From positions 1 to 23,269 of the forward strand of contig JBNRMU010000018.1 in the NCBI GenBank assembly GCA_050309765.1: 23,269 nucleotides of DNA, read 5' to 3'. Position 1 is the first letter of the stretch. The number at the start of each line of letters is the position of its first letter. The notes under the pieces are model-generated. The model saw nothing but the letters and a program-made list of their open reading frames with translations. It was not told the origin of the DNA and did no database searches. The translations under genes were made by a program, and so were the position numbers. This DNA is from CALWRM01 sp050309765. GTDB lineage: Bacteria; Bacillota; Clostridia; Christensenellales; UBA1750. This document shows, one piece after another, positions 13,532 to 21,825 of this stretch.

Positions 13532-13672
13532 ATGAACGTATCCGCATTTATGAGTACGCTACCCGTCATGGCCTACGGCATGGGCGGCATCTTCCTGGTG
13601 ATCCTGCTTATCATGGGCGTGGTGTGGCTGTTCAACCACCTCAGCGGCAAAAAGAAAGAAAACGAGCAATAA
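13532..13672 (+). CDS. Mini OadG/MmdE-like small membrane subunit (46 aa)
   Basis: MNVSAFMSTLPVMAYGMGG leads into one transmembrane helix (about 18-36) and a short charged tail (SGKKKENEQ). The layout, helix near the N-terminus and position directly after oadB match the gamma/delta/epsilon subunits that stabilise Na+-translocating decarboxylases. OadG is usually about 80-90 residues, so this is very short, nearer the 55-residue MmdE of Veillonella. AAAGGAG lies about 11 nt upstream of the ATG, and the gene starts 22 nt after oadB. It lacks the C-terminal alpha-subunit-binding region of OadG. Confidence 0.75.
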   Translation: MNVSAFMSTLPVMAYGMGGIFLVILLIMGVVWLFNHLSGKKKENEQ

Positions 13673-13692
13673 ACCCTTCCGTGCGGTGTTTT

Positions 13693-13730
13693 CGGCCCCT
13701 GCGCGATATTGTGCGGGGGCCGTTATCTAT
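13693..13730 (+). terminator. Terminator after oadB operon
   Basis: CGGCCCC (13693-13699) pairs with GGGGCCG (13716-13722), extended inward by GC pairs. The following TTATCTAT is only a moderate T-tract. The rest of the gap to 13881 is AT-rich and holds the promoter of the ABC operon. Confidence 0.7.
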
Positions 13731-13814
13731 CACGATCCAGCACACACAAAAAATACTTGTTGTAATTTTTGATTTGCGAAAACGTTTTTTTCTCACCATT
13801 CAGCGATTTGTACC

Positions 13815-13843
13815 TTGAAACCATGTTGCGCATGGGGTACACT
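13815..13843 (+). promoter_or_regulatory. Promoter of the ABC transporter operon
   Basis: TTGAAA (13815-13820) and TACACT (13838-13843) have a 17-nt spacer. The spacer holds an inverted repeat, CCATG-N5-CATGG (13821-13835), which could be a repressor site. No other promoter is evident before the six genes 13882-21653. Confidence 0.75.
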
Positions 13844-13881
13844 GATACCAAACGCCCGTATGTTTAGGAGGTCATCCTGAT

Positions 13882-14967
13882 TTGAAAGCCCTGCGATGGA
13901 CATGCCTGTTTATGATGTTGCTGCTGCTTTGCGGCTGCTCTCTGCTTCCCGTGGAGGAGGAGCTTCCGCAGGCGCCGCTGATCAACACCCTGCGGCAGGA
14001 TAACTTTACACTTGGCTATGTGGAGCGCGGCGATCTTGTGCGCATCAAGCGTTTTTCCGCTACCTATTCCGCGGTGCGCGAGGAGCGGCTTTCTTTTGCC
14101 ATCGGCGGGTTGATCTTCAAGGATATCCTCGTACGCGTCGGCGATACCGTTACCGCCGGCGATCCCCTGATCCAACTGGACCAGAGCAATTTAAGCGACC
14201 AACTGACCGACATCGAAAACAGCATCGATTCCCTGCATCTTTCCATCCGCCAGCTGGAGCAGGACCGCGATCTGGCCATGGAGGAGCAGGAGATCCGCCT
14301 ATCCTACCTGGATGAGGACGAGCAGGCCTCCGCAGCTTCGCCTGCGGAAGCCGCCCGCTCCTACGACAAGCGTCTGCGCGAGCTGAACGACCAGCTGCAC
14401 ATCGCCCGCATGCAGCGCGAAACCATCCAGGCCGAAATGGAAAAGCGCGTGCTGCGCGCGGGCATGGACGGCACCATCAGTTACCTGCGCGTGCTGCGCG
14501 ATACCGACGTCAGCTCTGTCGGCGAGCATCTTGTCACCATTTCCGATCCCTCCTCCTCCATGTTCGTGGTCAAAGTAAAGGAAGAGGAACTGCCGCTGTT
14601 CACCCCCGGCATGCAGCTGAGCGTCACGGTGCGTTCGGACAGCTACCCCGTTACAGTGCTCGATCCTACGCAGCTCAGCGGCGCTCAGCCCCAGGAAAAC
14701 ACGGTCTATCTGCTCCCGGATGAAAAGGCGGCCCTGCTGCTGGAAAGCGGCAATTCCGGTTCTCTGGAGCTGGAGCTGGACCGCCGTGAGGACTGCCTGT
14801 ATGTGAACGCGGGCGCGGTCAAGACCATGCAGGGCCAAAGCTTTGTCTATTACCAGGACGAAAACGGCCTGCGTTCCATGAAGACCGTTGTCACCGGCTT
14901 TGAAACCGACGCCTATATAGAGATCGTCTCCGGCCTTGCGCAGGGCGAGGCCTACATCATCAAATAA
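13882..14967 (+). CDS. HlyD/MacA-type adaptor lipoprotein 1
   Basis: This 361-residue protein is a membrane fusion (adaptor) protein. It has a lipoprotein signal peptide with lipobox Leu-Cys-Gly-Cys19, a first half of a barrel-sandwich (lipoyl-like) domain ending near LIQLDQSN (about 100), a coiled-coil hairpin rich in Glu/Arg/Gln (about 105-190), the second lipoyl half (RAGMDGTISYLRV, about 191-203) and a beta-barrel region. The start is a TTG codon, 10 nt after AGGAGG; no ATG would preserve the signal peptide. It is the first gene of a six-gene ABC operon. In Gram-positive systems such adaptors sit outside the membrane and cooperate with FtsX-like permeases. Confidence 0.87.
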   Translation: MKALRWTCLFMMLLLLCGCSLLPVEEELPQAPLINTLRQDNFTLGYVERGDLVRIKRFSATYSAVREERLSFAIGGLIFKDILVRVGDTVTAGDPLIQLDQSNLSDQLTDIENSIDSLHLSIRQLEQDRDLAMEEQEIRLSYLDEDEQASAASPAEAARSYDKRLRELNDQLHIARMQRETIQAEMEKRVLRAGMDGTISYLRVLRDTDVSSVGEHLVTISDPSSSMFVVKVKEEELPLFTPGMQLSVTVRSDSYPVTVLDPTQLSGAQPQENTVYLLPDEKAALLLESGNSGSLELELDRREDCLYVNAGAVKTMQGQSFVYYQDENGLRSMKTVVTGFETDAYIEIVSGLAQGEAYIIK

Positions 14968-14989
14968 GTTTTTCAGGAGGAACCGGCCC

Positions 14990-16087
14990 ATGAAATTGCG
15001 CTTAACCGCCGCGGCAGCGGCCCTTCTTGCGCTGCTTGTGTGCGGCTGCGCCCAACAGGCGCCGCAGCAGGCGCCGGAACTGCTGGAACCGGTCGGACTG
15101 CGCTTTGATACCGCCAGGGTGGAACGCGGCGATGTTCGTCATATCCTCTGCTTCCCGTCCGCCGTGACCGCCCAGACGACCGAGCTGTACTACGAGTTCG
15201 ACGGCGTCCTGGACGAAATGCATGTCCGTCTCGGCCAGCAGGTGCAGGCGGACGATCTGCTCGTGAGCCTGGACGTCTCCCAGGCGCAGGAACAGCTGGA
15301 CGCGCTGGACAGCCAGCTTTCGTATCTGCGCAAGATCAACGTCTTGAATGAAGAACGGCTGCAGCTGGAGGTAGAGGTTTGCCAGATGGAGTTGGACCAG
15401 CTTTCCATGTACGAAATGCCGGATTCGCAGGCCCTGCGCCTCAAGCAGCAGGAACTGGAGCGCAAGCAGGCCGATTATAAGCAGGAAAAAGACCGGCAGG
15501 ACCTGGAAATGAGCCAGCTCCGTCAAAAGCGCAGCGACCTGCAGCAAAGCCTGGAAAGGAGCACGCTGCGCGCGCCTTTTGCCGGTACCGTCGTTTATGT
15601 CAATCCCATTCTCTCCGGCGAAGGGATACAGTCCCTGCAGACGCAGGTGGTATTGATGGACGAAAGCGTGCCCATCCTAAGCGGCGATTTCGTTTCTGAT
15701 TCCTATCTTGGCACGGCAGTGGACCTGTACGCCATGATCAACGGCCGTCGCTATGATATAGCTCCCCTGCCCTACGATCGGCAGGAATACATCTCTCTCG
15801 TCCTGTCCGGACAAACCGTTGAATCCAAATTCAGCTTCAGCGGGGATGCATCCGGACTGCAGCTCGGCGATTACGCCGTCGTCTTCGTGGTGACGCGCCA
15901 GTCGCTCAACACCTTACACCTGCCCGTCAACACCCTGTACCGTGATGCCCTCGGCTACTATGTCTACAAGGTGGCGGACGACCAAAACCGCGAGCGCGTG
16001 CAGGTGGAGGTCGGTTTGCAGACCGATTCCGTTGCGGAGATCCTAAGCGGCTTGAACGAGGGGGATGAAGTGTATGTCAAAGAATAA
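14990..16087 (+). CDS. HlyD/MacA-type adaptor lipoprotein 2
   Basis: This 365-residue adaptor has a lipobox Val-Cys-Gly-Cys20, a lipoyl half-motif (GVLDEMHVRLGQQVQADDLLVSLD, about 73-95), a long coiled-coil hairpin (about 97-190, rich in Gln, Glu and Leu), the return motif LRAPFAGTVVYV (about 193-205) and C-terminal barrel domains ending GLNEGDEVYVKE. The start at 14990 has AGGAGG 9 nt upstream; an in-frame upstream ATG lies inside the previous gene and would bury the signal peptide. It is clearly divergent from adaptors 1 and 3, so this is not a recent duplication. Confidence 0.87.
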   Translation: MKLRLTAAAAALLALLVCGCAQQAPQQAPELLEPVGLRFDTARVERGDVRHILCFPSAVTAQTTELYYEFDGVLDEMHVRLGQQVQADDLLVSLDVSQAQEQLDALDSQLSYLRKINVLNEERLQLEVEVCQMELDQLSMYEMPDSQALRLKQQELERKQADYKQEKDRQDLEMSQLRQKRSDLQQSLERSTLRAPFAGTVVYVNPILSGEGIQSLQTQVVLMDESVPILSGDFVSDSYLGTAVDLYAMINGRRYDIAPLPYDRQEYISLVLSGQTVESKFSFSGDASGLQLGDYAVVFVVTRQSLNTLHLPVNTLYRDALGYYVYKVADDQNRERVQVEVGLQTDSVAEILSGLNEGDEVYVKE

Positions 16088-17228
16088 GCGCGTAACTCTT
16101 TGCTTCCTGCTCCTCCTTCTCACGCTTTTGTGCGCCTGCAGCGCGGGCCCTGCCCAAAGCGGCGAGGCCAAGATACTGTTGGAGCCGCCCCAGGGGGACC
16201 AGGCCGTTAAGTACAAAACCGTCGTTGCGGAAAAGCAGGATTATGCCCAGCGCAGCGGCGCGGATGCGGCGCTGTATCCCGTGGGCCATGCGGTGCGCCT
16301 CAAGGCGGACAAGATGCGCTTTGCGAAAATGCACGTTAGAAACGGCGATTATGTGGAGGAAGGCGCGCTGATCGCCAGTTTCACAAAGGATGCCGACAAC
16401 ATCCGTCTGGAAGAGATTCGTCTGGAGATCAAGCGCCTGCAAAGCAGCAAGGAGGACGGGCTTTACGATTACGAACGAGCCGTCAACGAGCTATATGAGC
16501 AGATGCAGACGACGATCCTGCCCGAGCAGGCTGCCGTGCTGGAAAAGCGCCTGCGCATACTGGAGCTGGATCGCGAGATCTCCGATCTGCGCATCGACCA
16601 GCAGATCAAGACGCTCAAGCGCGAACGCGAACAGCTGGAGGCCAGAGAGCAGGCCGAGGAAGTGCTTGCCCCCATGTCCGGCATCGTTGCGAACGTCGCC
16701 TATCTGCGCGACGGCGTCCTCTGCCCCAACGGCACGCTTTTGTGCACGCTGTATCGGCCGGAGGAATGCCTGTTTGCCATCAACAACTCCATGAACCGCA
16801 TGCGCATGGGCATGCAGGTGACGCTTGAATACGGCAAAAAGAACGACCGCCACACCGCTACGGGGCGCATCGTTTCCGCCGCTAATTGCCTGCCGTCCTC
16901 CCTTGCCAGCGACAGGGCCTATCTGCTGTTGGACGAAGGCTCCTTGGGCGAAGCCATCCATAACGTGAGCAGCGCCGTTATGAATTCCACGTCCATGATG
17001 AGCCCCAACACCATCCTCTCGCCCACGGTGGATGCGGATGTGTTCACGCTAAAGGACGCGCTGCTGCTTCCCCGCTCCGCGCTGGAAAACGAAGGCGGCA
17101 AGTATTCCGTCACCATCTTGGAAAACGATACGCTGCACAAGCGCTATGTGGAAATCGCGACGACCACGCTGGACAGCGCGTGGATACTAAGCGGCGTGTC
17201 CGAGGGACAGACCGTCGTGATTCGGTAA
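16074..17228 (+). CDS. HlyD/MacA-type adaptor lipoprotein 3
   Basis: This 384-residue adaptor has a lipobox Leu-Cys-Ala-Cys22, a lipoyl half-motif (MHVRNGDYVEEGALIASF, about 86-103), a coiled-coil hairpin rich in Glu/Arg/Leu (about 105-195), the return motif LAPMSGIVANVAYL (about 198-211) and a C-terminal barrel ending GVSEGQTVVIR. The start at 16074 is chosen because GAGGGGG lies 9 nt upstream; the ATG at 16065 has no spacing to it. It overlaps the previous gene by 14 nt, so translation is coupled. The middle-to-late part (about 290-335) contains a Ser/Asn-rich insertion with MMSPNTILSPT not evident in the other two adaptors. Confidence 0.86.
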   Translation: MSKNKRVTLCFLLLLLTLLCACSAGPAQSGEAKILLEPPQGDQAVKYKTVVAEKQDYAQRSGADAALYPVGHAVRLKADKMRFAKMHVRNGDYVEEGALIASFTKDADNIRLEEIRLEIKRLQSSKEDGLYDYERAVNELYEQMQTTILPEQAAVLEKRLRILELDREISDLRIDQQIKTLKREREQLEAREQAEEVLAPMSGIVANVAYLRDGVLCPNGTLLCTLYRPEECLFAINNSMNRMRMGMQVTLEYGKKNDRHTATGRIVSAANCLPSSLASDRAYLLLDEGSLGEAIHNVSSAVMNSTSMMSPNTILSPTVDADVFTLKDALLLPRSALENEGGKYSVTILENDTLHKRYVEIATTTLDSAWILSGVSEGQTVVIR

Positions 17229-17243
17229 GGAGGTGGGCCTTAG

Positions 17244-20069
17244 ATGTTGTCCTTTGTTCTGCAAAAGCTGCGCAGCAAAAAATGGATGGTTTTAAGCCTT
17301 CTGATCGGCAACATCCTGCTGGTGGCCATCGCCTGCGCCAACCCCATGTACACGCGGGCGACCCTGCAAAAAACGCTGCAAAACAACCTGACGCAGTACA
17401 TGAACACGCGCAACCGCTATCCCGGCACCGCGCAGTTTGGCGCCGGCATGACGCGATCTTCCAACGGTGTGAAGAACCAGGATACCTTCTATAAGATGGA
17501 GGAGCTCGCCCAGGGCTTTGCCGATTCCATGCAGCTGCCCCTAAAGGAATTCGTCTCGTTGTACACCATGGACAACGTGCGCATGCTTTCCACCTCCGTG
17601 CGCACGGATGATACGGCAGAAAAACTGGAAACGCTTGCCTTTTTGTCCAACATCAACGAGCACTCCACCCTGATCGCCGGCGAGTTTCCCTCCTCCGAAT
17701 GCAAGGACGGCGTGATCGAGGTCATGGTCAGCGAAAAGGGTCTCATCAGCATGAATCTGCTGCTGGGCGAGGAGCTTGCCGTATCCAGCCACACGCTGCC
17801 GGATGGCTCGCCCATCTATCTGCGCGTCACGGGTGTTTTCACCAATTCTGACGACCGCGATCCCTACTGGGTACGCACGCCCACGGCCTATTCCTCCACC
17901 CTGATGATGGACGAAGGGCTTTTCCGCGAGCTGTTCGTCTCCCGCGGGGAGGGCCAGCGCTATCCCATCGGCGCGTTGTGGTTCGTCCTGTGCGACTATA
18001 CGGCCATGCAGGGCCCGCAGGCGCAAAGCTATATCGACGCCGCACAGGCCATCAAGAACATGATGCCCTCGGACGGCAGCGCCAGTTTCAGCGACAACTT
18101 TTCCGATACGCTCACAAGCTATGTCGTAAAGGCGCAGAAGGTTTCCGTGACCTTGAGCGTACTGCAGACGCCTATCTACGTGCTGCTGGCCGCCTTTATC
18201 TTTATGGTCTCGCGCCAGATGCTGAGCATGGAGGAAAGCGAGATCGCCGTGATCAAAAGCCGCGGCGCCAGCAAAAAGCAGCTTCTGTTCGTCTATCTGG
18301 TGCAGAGCCTGCTGCTGGCCCTGCTGAGCCTTGTGGCCGGCATTCCCCTTGGCATGTACCTGTGCCAGGTGCTGGGCAGCGCCAATGCCTTCCTGGAGTT
18401 CGTGCAGCGCAGCGCCCTGCCGGTACAGCTGGACAGCGAGGCCCTTTTGTACGGTATCGTGGCGGCGATCATCTCCGTTTGCGCCATGGTCATCCCCGTC
18501 TTCCGCTATGCAGATGTGACCATCGTCGGGCAAAAGCGGGCTCGTCAGCGCAGCGAGCAGGCGCCGCTGTGGCAAAGATTGTTCCTGGATGTGGTCGTGC
18601 TGGGCGTGGCGCTATACGGCTATTACAGCTTCAACGCCCAGAAGCAGCAGCTGTATCTGCGCGTACTGGATGGCGCCACGATGGACCCGTTGCTGTTTTT
18701 ATCCTCTTCCCTGTTCATCATCGGCGCGGGGCTGGTATCCCTGCGCATCCTGCCGCTGATCGTCCGGCTGATCTTCCTCTGCTTCCGCAAACAGTGGAGC
18801 CCGGCGATGTTCGCCTCCTTCCTGCGCGTCCTGCGCACGCGCGGGCATGGTTTCATCATGGTGTTTCTCATGTTCACCATTGCCCTTGGCATGTTCAATG
18901 CCTCGGCAGCGCGCACCATCAACCAGAACGAGGAAAAGAACATTCGCTACTCTATCGGTGCGGACATCGTCTTTCAGGAGGCCTGGGCGGACAACAGCCA
19001 GCAGGTGGAGGCCGATACCTCCGGCGCTACGGAGCTCACCTATCAGGAGCCGGACTTTGGCAACTACGAGCACATGGAAGGCGTCAAATCCGTCACCAAG
19101 GTGCTGCGTGAAAAGAACGCCTCCACCAACCTGCCGGACGGCAACAACCTGCGTGGCATCCAACTGATGGGCATTCACACCAAACAATTCGGCGAGACTG
19201 CCTGGTTTGACGACAGCCTTTTGCCCGTGCACTGGTACGAATACCTGAACGCCATGTCGCAAAACCCCAACGCCGTGCTCCTTTCCGAAAACATGGAGGC
19301 GCTGGGCTTCCATCTGGGCGACAGCTTTTACTATCGCAATGGCGACGGCAAGGCTGCGCGCGGCATCGTCTACGGTTTTGTTCCCTACTGGCCGTCCTAT
19401 GCGCCCCGGGTCAGCGCCCGCGGCAGCGACGGGCTGTACAAGGAAACCGAACAATACCTGATCGTGGCGCACTTAAGCCAATTGCAGGCAAGCTTTGGCA
19501 TCACACCCTATGAGGTCTGGATGCGCACGGACGGTTCCTCGCGCTTCCTCTACGACTATGCCGAGGAAAAAGCCCTGCGCTTTTCCACCTTCAGGGACGC
19601 CTCCGCCGACCTGGTGGAGCTGAAAAACGATCCCATTTTCCAGGGGACCAACGGAATACTGACCGTGTCCTTCATCGTCGTGCTGCTGCTTTGCACCACG
19701 GGCTTTTTGATCTACTGGATTTTGTCCATCCTGTCCCGTTCGCTGCAGATCGGCATCTTCCGTGCTATGGGCATGCGCATACGCGAGATCGTGACCATGC
19801 TGCTCAACGAGCAGTTCTGCATCTCCGTTTTGTCCATCGGCATGGGCGCGGTCATCGGCGCCCTGGCCTCCAAGCTGTTCATTCCGCTGATCCAGATCGC
19901 CTACGCCGCCTCGGATAAGGTGCTGCCGCTGGTGGTCGTGGAGGCGCCGGGCGACCAGCTGCGCCTGTTCGTTATCGTGGGCGTTGTGATACTCATCTGC
20001 CTGCTGATCCTGGCCGGCCTTGTTTCCCGCATGAAGGTGACGCAGGCGCTCAAACTTGGGGAGGACTGA
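17244..20069 (+). CDS. Double-length FtsX/MacB-like ABC permease (941 aa)
   Basis: This permease appears to be two MacB-like units in one chain. There is an N-terminal helix (about 14-34) and a large extracellular domain (about 35-295). A first FtsX core with helices from about 300 follows, including the cytosolic EIAVIKSRGASKKQ loop. Connecting helices and another N-terminal-type helix (about 540-560) come next, then a second extracellular domain (about 565-795) and a second FtsX core (from about 803) with the matching SLQIGIFRAMGMRIREI loop. Such proteins (type VII ABC) transmit ATP hydrolysis to the outside rather than pumping across the bilayer. GGAGGTGG lies upstream of the ATG. The following two ATPases would serve the two halves. 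Confidence 0.9.
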   Translation: MLSFVLQKLRSKKWMVLSLLIGNILLVAIACANPMYTRATLQKTLQNNLTQYMNTRNRYPGTAQFGAGMTRSSNGVKNQDTFYKMEELAQGFADSMQLPLKEFVSLYTMDNVRMLSTSVRTDDTAEKLETLAFLSNINEHSTLIAGEFPSSECKDGVIEVMVSEKGLISMNLLLGEELAVSSHTLPDGSPIYLRVTGVFTNSDDRDPYWVRTPTAYSSTLMMDEGLFRELFVSRGEGQRYPIGALWFVLCDYTAMQGPQAQSYIDAAQAIKNMMPSDGSASFSDNFSDTLTSYVVKAQKVSVTLSVLQTPIYVLLAAFIFMVSRQMLSMEESEIAVIKSRGASKKQLLFVYLVQSLLLALLSLVAGIPLGMYLCQVLGSANAFLEFVQRSALPVQLDSEALLYGIVAAIISVCAMVIPVFRYADVTIVGQKRARQRSEQAPLWQRLFLDVVVLGVALYGYYSFNAQKQQLYLRVLDGATMDPLLFLSSSLFIIGAGLVSLRILPLIVRLIFLCFRKQWSPAMFASFLRVLRTRGHGFIMVFLMFTIALGMFNASAARTINQNEEKNIRYSIGADIVFQEAWADNSQQVEADTSGATELTYQEPDFGNYEHMEGVKSVTKVLREKNASTNLPDGNNLRGIQLMGIHTKQFGETAWFDDSLLPVHWYEYLNAMSQNPNAVLLSENMEALGFHLGDSFYYRNGDGKAARGIVYGFVPYWPSYAPRVSARGSDGLYKETEQYLIVAHLSQLQASFGITPYEVWMRTDGSSRFLYDYAEEKALRFSTFRDASADLVELKNDPIFQGTNGILTVSFIVVLLLCTTGFLIYWILSILSRSLQIGIFRAMGMRIREIVTMLLNEQFCISVLSIGMGAVIGALASKLFIPLIQIAYAASDKVLPLVVVEAPGDQLRLFVIVGVVILICLLILAGLVSRMKVTQALKLGED

Positions 20070-20074
20070 TACAG

Positions 20075-20761
20075 ATGGAAAACAGGATCGTGACCACGGA
20101 TCTTTCCAGGGTCTTCCCCATCCAGGGCGGCCCGCCCTTCCAGGCGCTGAAAGACATCAACATCGAGATCCCCGCAGCGGCGCTCACCATTTTGAAGGGC
20201 CGTTCCGGCTCCGGCAAGACCACGCTGCTCAATATCCTGGGCGCGCTGGATCAGCCCAGCGGCGGCGACGTGCTGCTGGACGGCCGCAGCATCGTGCAGA
20301 TGAGCGACGCGCAGCGCACGCAGCTTAGGCGCATGCAAATCGGCTTCGTCTTCCAGACGGTGGCGCTCATCCCCATGATGACGGCCCTGGAAAACGTGGA
20401 GTTTGCCCTGCGTTTGACCAAGTACAAGGGCGACCGACACGAGCGGGCTCTGGAGTGCCTGCGCCTGGTGGGCCTTTCCCAGCGTGCGAACCACATGCCG
20501 CAGGAGCTTTCCGGCGGCGAGCAGCAGCGCGTGGCCATCGCCCGCGGCATCGTGCACAAGCCCAAGGTCTTATTTGCCGACGAGCCCACCGGCGAGCTGG
20601 ACACAGGCACGGGCCTGCAGGTGGTGAAGATCTTCAAGGACCTGATCGAGCAGGAGGGTGTGACCATCGTCATGACCACGCATGACACGGGATTGATGGA
20701 GATCGGCGACCAAGTTTACGAATTGGAGGACGGTGAGATCATCCATGCAAGCATCCATTGA
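20075..20761 (+). CDS. ABC transporter ATPase 1 (MacB/LolD type)
   Basis: This 228-residue nucleotide-binding subunit has all motifs: Walker A (GRSGSGKTT, about 42-50), Q-loop (FVFQTVALIP), signature LSGGEQQRVAIAR, Walker B with catalytic Glu (VLFADEPTGELD) and the switch His (MTTHDTG). It is of the LolD/MacB subfamily that energises FtsX-like permeases. GGAGG lies 10 nt before the ATG; the gene starts 5 nt after the permease stop. It has no extra domain, unlike the next ATPase. Confidence 0.94.
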   Translation: MENRIVTTDLSRVFPIQGGPPFQALKDINIEIPAAALTILKGRSGSGKTTLLNILGALDQPSGGDVLLDGRSIVQMSDAQRTQLRRMQIGFVFQTVALIPMMTALENVEFALRLTKYKGDRHERALECLRLVGLSQRANHMPQELSGGEQQRVAIARGIVHKPKVLFADEPTGELDTGTGLQVVKIFKDLIEQEGVTIVMTTHDTGLMEIGDQVYELEDGEIIHASIH

Positions 20762-21653
20762 ACCCATCATCCAGTGCGAAAACCTGGTCAAAATCTATAA
20801 AACCAAGGACATCGAGGTCCTGGCCCTGCAGGGATTAGAGATCGAGATCCAAAAGGGCGAGCTGATGGCCATCATCGGCAATTCCGGCTCTGGCAAATCC
20901 ACCTTCCTCAACATGATCGGCGGGCTGGATCGGCCCTCGGCGGGGCGGCTGATCGTGGACGGGCAGGACCTTTTCAAGATGAGCGAAAAAGACCTGGTGC
21001 TCTACAAGAAAAAGACGGTCGGCTTCGTCTGGCAGAACAACGAGCGCAACCTGCTCCCCTACCTCACCGCCCTGGAAAACGTGCAGATGCCCATGCTATT
21101 TGACGCAAGCGCCAAACGCAAAAAGGAGCGCGCTCTGGAGCTGCTCGAGCTTGTGAACATGTCGCACCGCAAGAACAACCGTTTGAGCCAGCTTTCCGGC
21201 GGCGAACAGCAGCGCATCGCCATCGCCATTGCCCTGGCCAACAGCCCCAAGATCCTGCTGGCCGACGAGCCCACCGGTTCCGTGGACGTAAAAACCAGCA
21301 GCTACCTGCTGGACATGTTCCGCAAGCTGAACGAGGAATTGGGCTTGACCGTCGTCATCGTCACGCACGATACGCATCTTGCGCGCAAGGTGCAGCGCGT
21401 GGTTTCCATCCGCGACGGCAAGATCAGCGCCGAACGCATCCTGCGCCCCAGCTATCGCCTGCAGGACGTGGGCGGCTTTGAGGAGGAAACGCACGACGAG
21501 TTCGCCATCCTGGATCGTGCCGGCCGCGTGCAGATTCCCAAAGAAATGCTGGAATCCTTGGGCGTGAACGGCAACCAGGTGCGCATGGAGCTGAAGGACG
21601 GCCGCATCGTCATCAGCGCACCGGAATCGGACCGCCTGGATGTGCGCGAATAA
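20745..21653 (+). CDS. ABC transporter ATPase 2 with C-terminal AbrB/SpoVT-like domain
   Basis: This 302-residue ATPase has Walker A (GNSGSGKST), Q-loop (FVWQNNERNLLP), signature LSGGEQQRIAIAIALA, Walker B (ILLADEPTGSVD) and His switch (VTHDTH). After the usual end at about residue 230 comes an extra segment (about 249-292; 21490-21625) reading ILDRAGRVQIPKEMLESLG and then VRMELKDGRIVI. This matches the swapped-hairpin AbrB/MazE/SpoVT fold ('GRvxIPkelrexLgi...'). The start at 20745 has GGTGA 8 nt upstream; a GTG at 20733 is the alternative. It overlaps ATPase 1 by 17 nt. The domain may bind DNA, or only dimerise and regulate the ATPase. Confidence 0.9.
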   Translation: MQASIEPIIQCENLVKIYKTKDIEVLALQGLEIEIQKGELMAIIGNSGSGKSTFLNMIGGLDRPSAGRLIVDGQDLFKMSEKDLVLYKKKTVGFVWQNNERNLLPYLTALENVQMPMLFDASAKRKKERALELLELVNMSHRKNNRLSQLSGGEQQRIAIAIALANSPKILLADEPTGSVDVKTSSYLLDMFRKLNEELGLTVVIVTHDTHLARKVQRVVSIRDGKISAERILRPSYRLQDVGGFEEETHDEFAILDRAGRVQIPKEMLESLGVNGNQVRMELKDGRIVISAPESDRLDVRE

Positions 21654-21742
21654 ACGGGCACACTAGGCTTGCCCTCCTATCATTTGAAAAAAACGTCCCT
21701 TTTGCAGAAACGTTGGCTTACATCTCCCGATGCTTTTCTAAG

Positions 21743-21779
21743 AAAAACGCCTTCTTCCACAATGGAAGAGGCGTTTTTG
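21743..21779. terminator. Bidirectional terminator after the ABC operon
   Basis: AAAAACGCC-T-TCTTCC (21743-21758) pairs with GGAAGA-GGCGTTTTT (21764-21778), with one bulged T and a 5-nt loop. It is flanked by A- and T-tracts, so it works for both the operon ending at 21653 and the minus-strand gene ending at 21826. Confidence 0.92.
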
Positions 21780-21825
21780 TTTGTCCGCAATCTCATGTGT
21801 TTTGTTTTTTGCGAAGCTTTGTGCT

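Noticed and set aside
17978..19111. Open frame of 377 codons inside the permease gene
   Set aside because: It is a different frame on the same strand, with no Shine-Dalgarno and an Arg/Gly/Ala-rich product without domains. The permease frame has helices and FtsX motifs.
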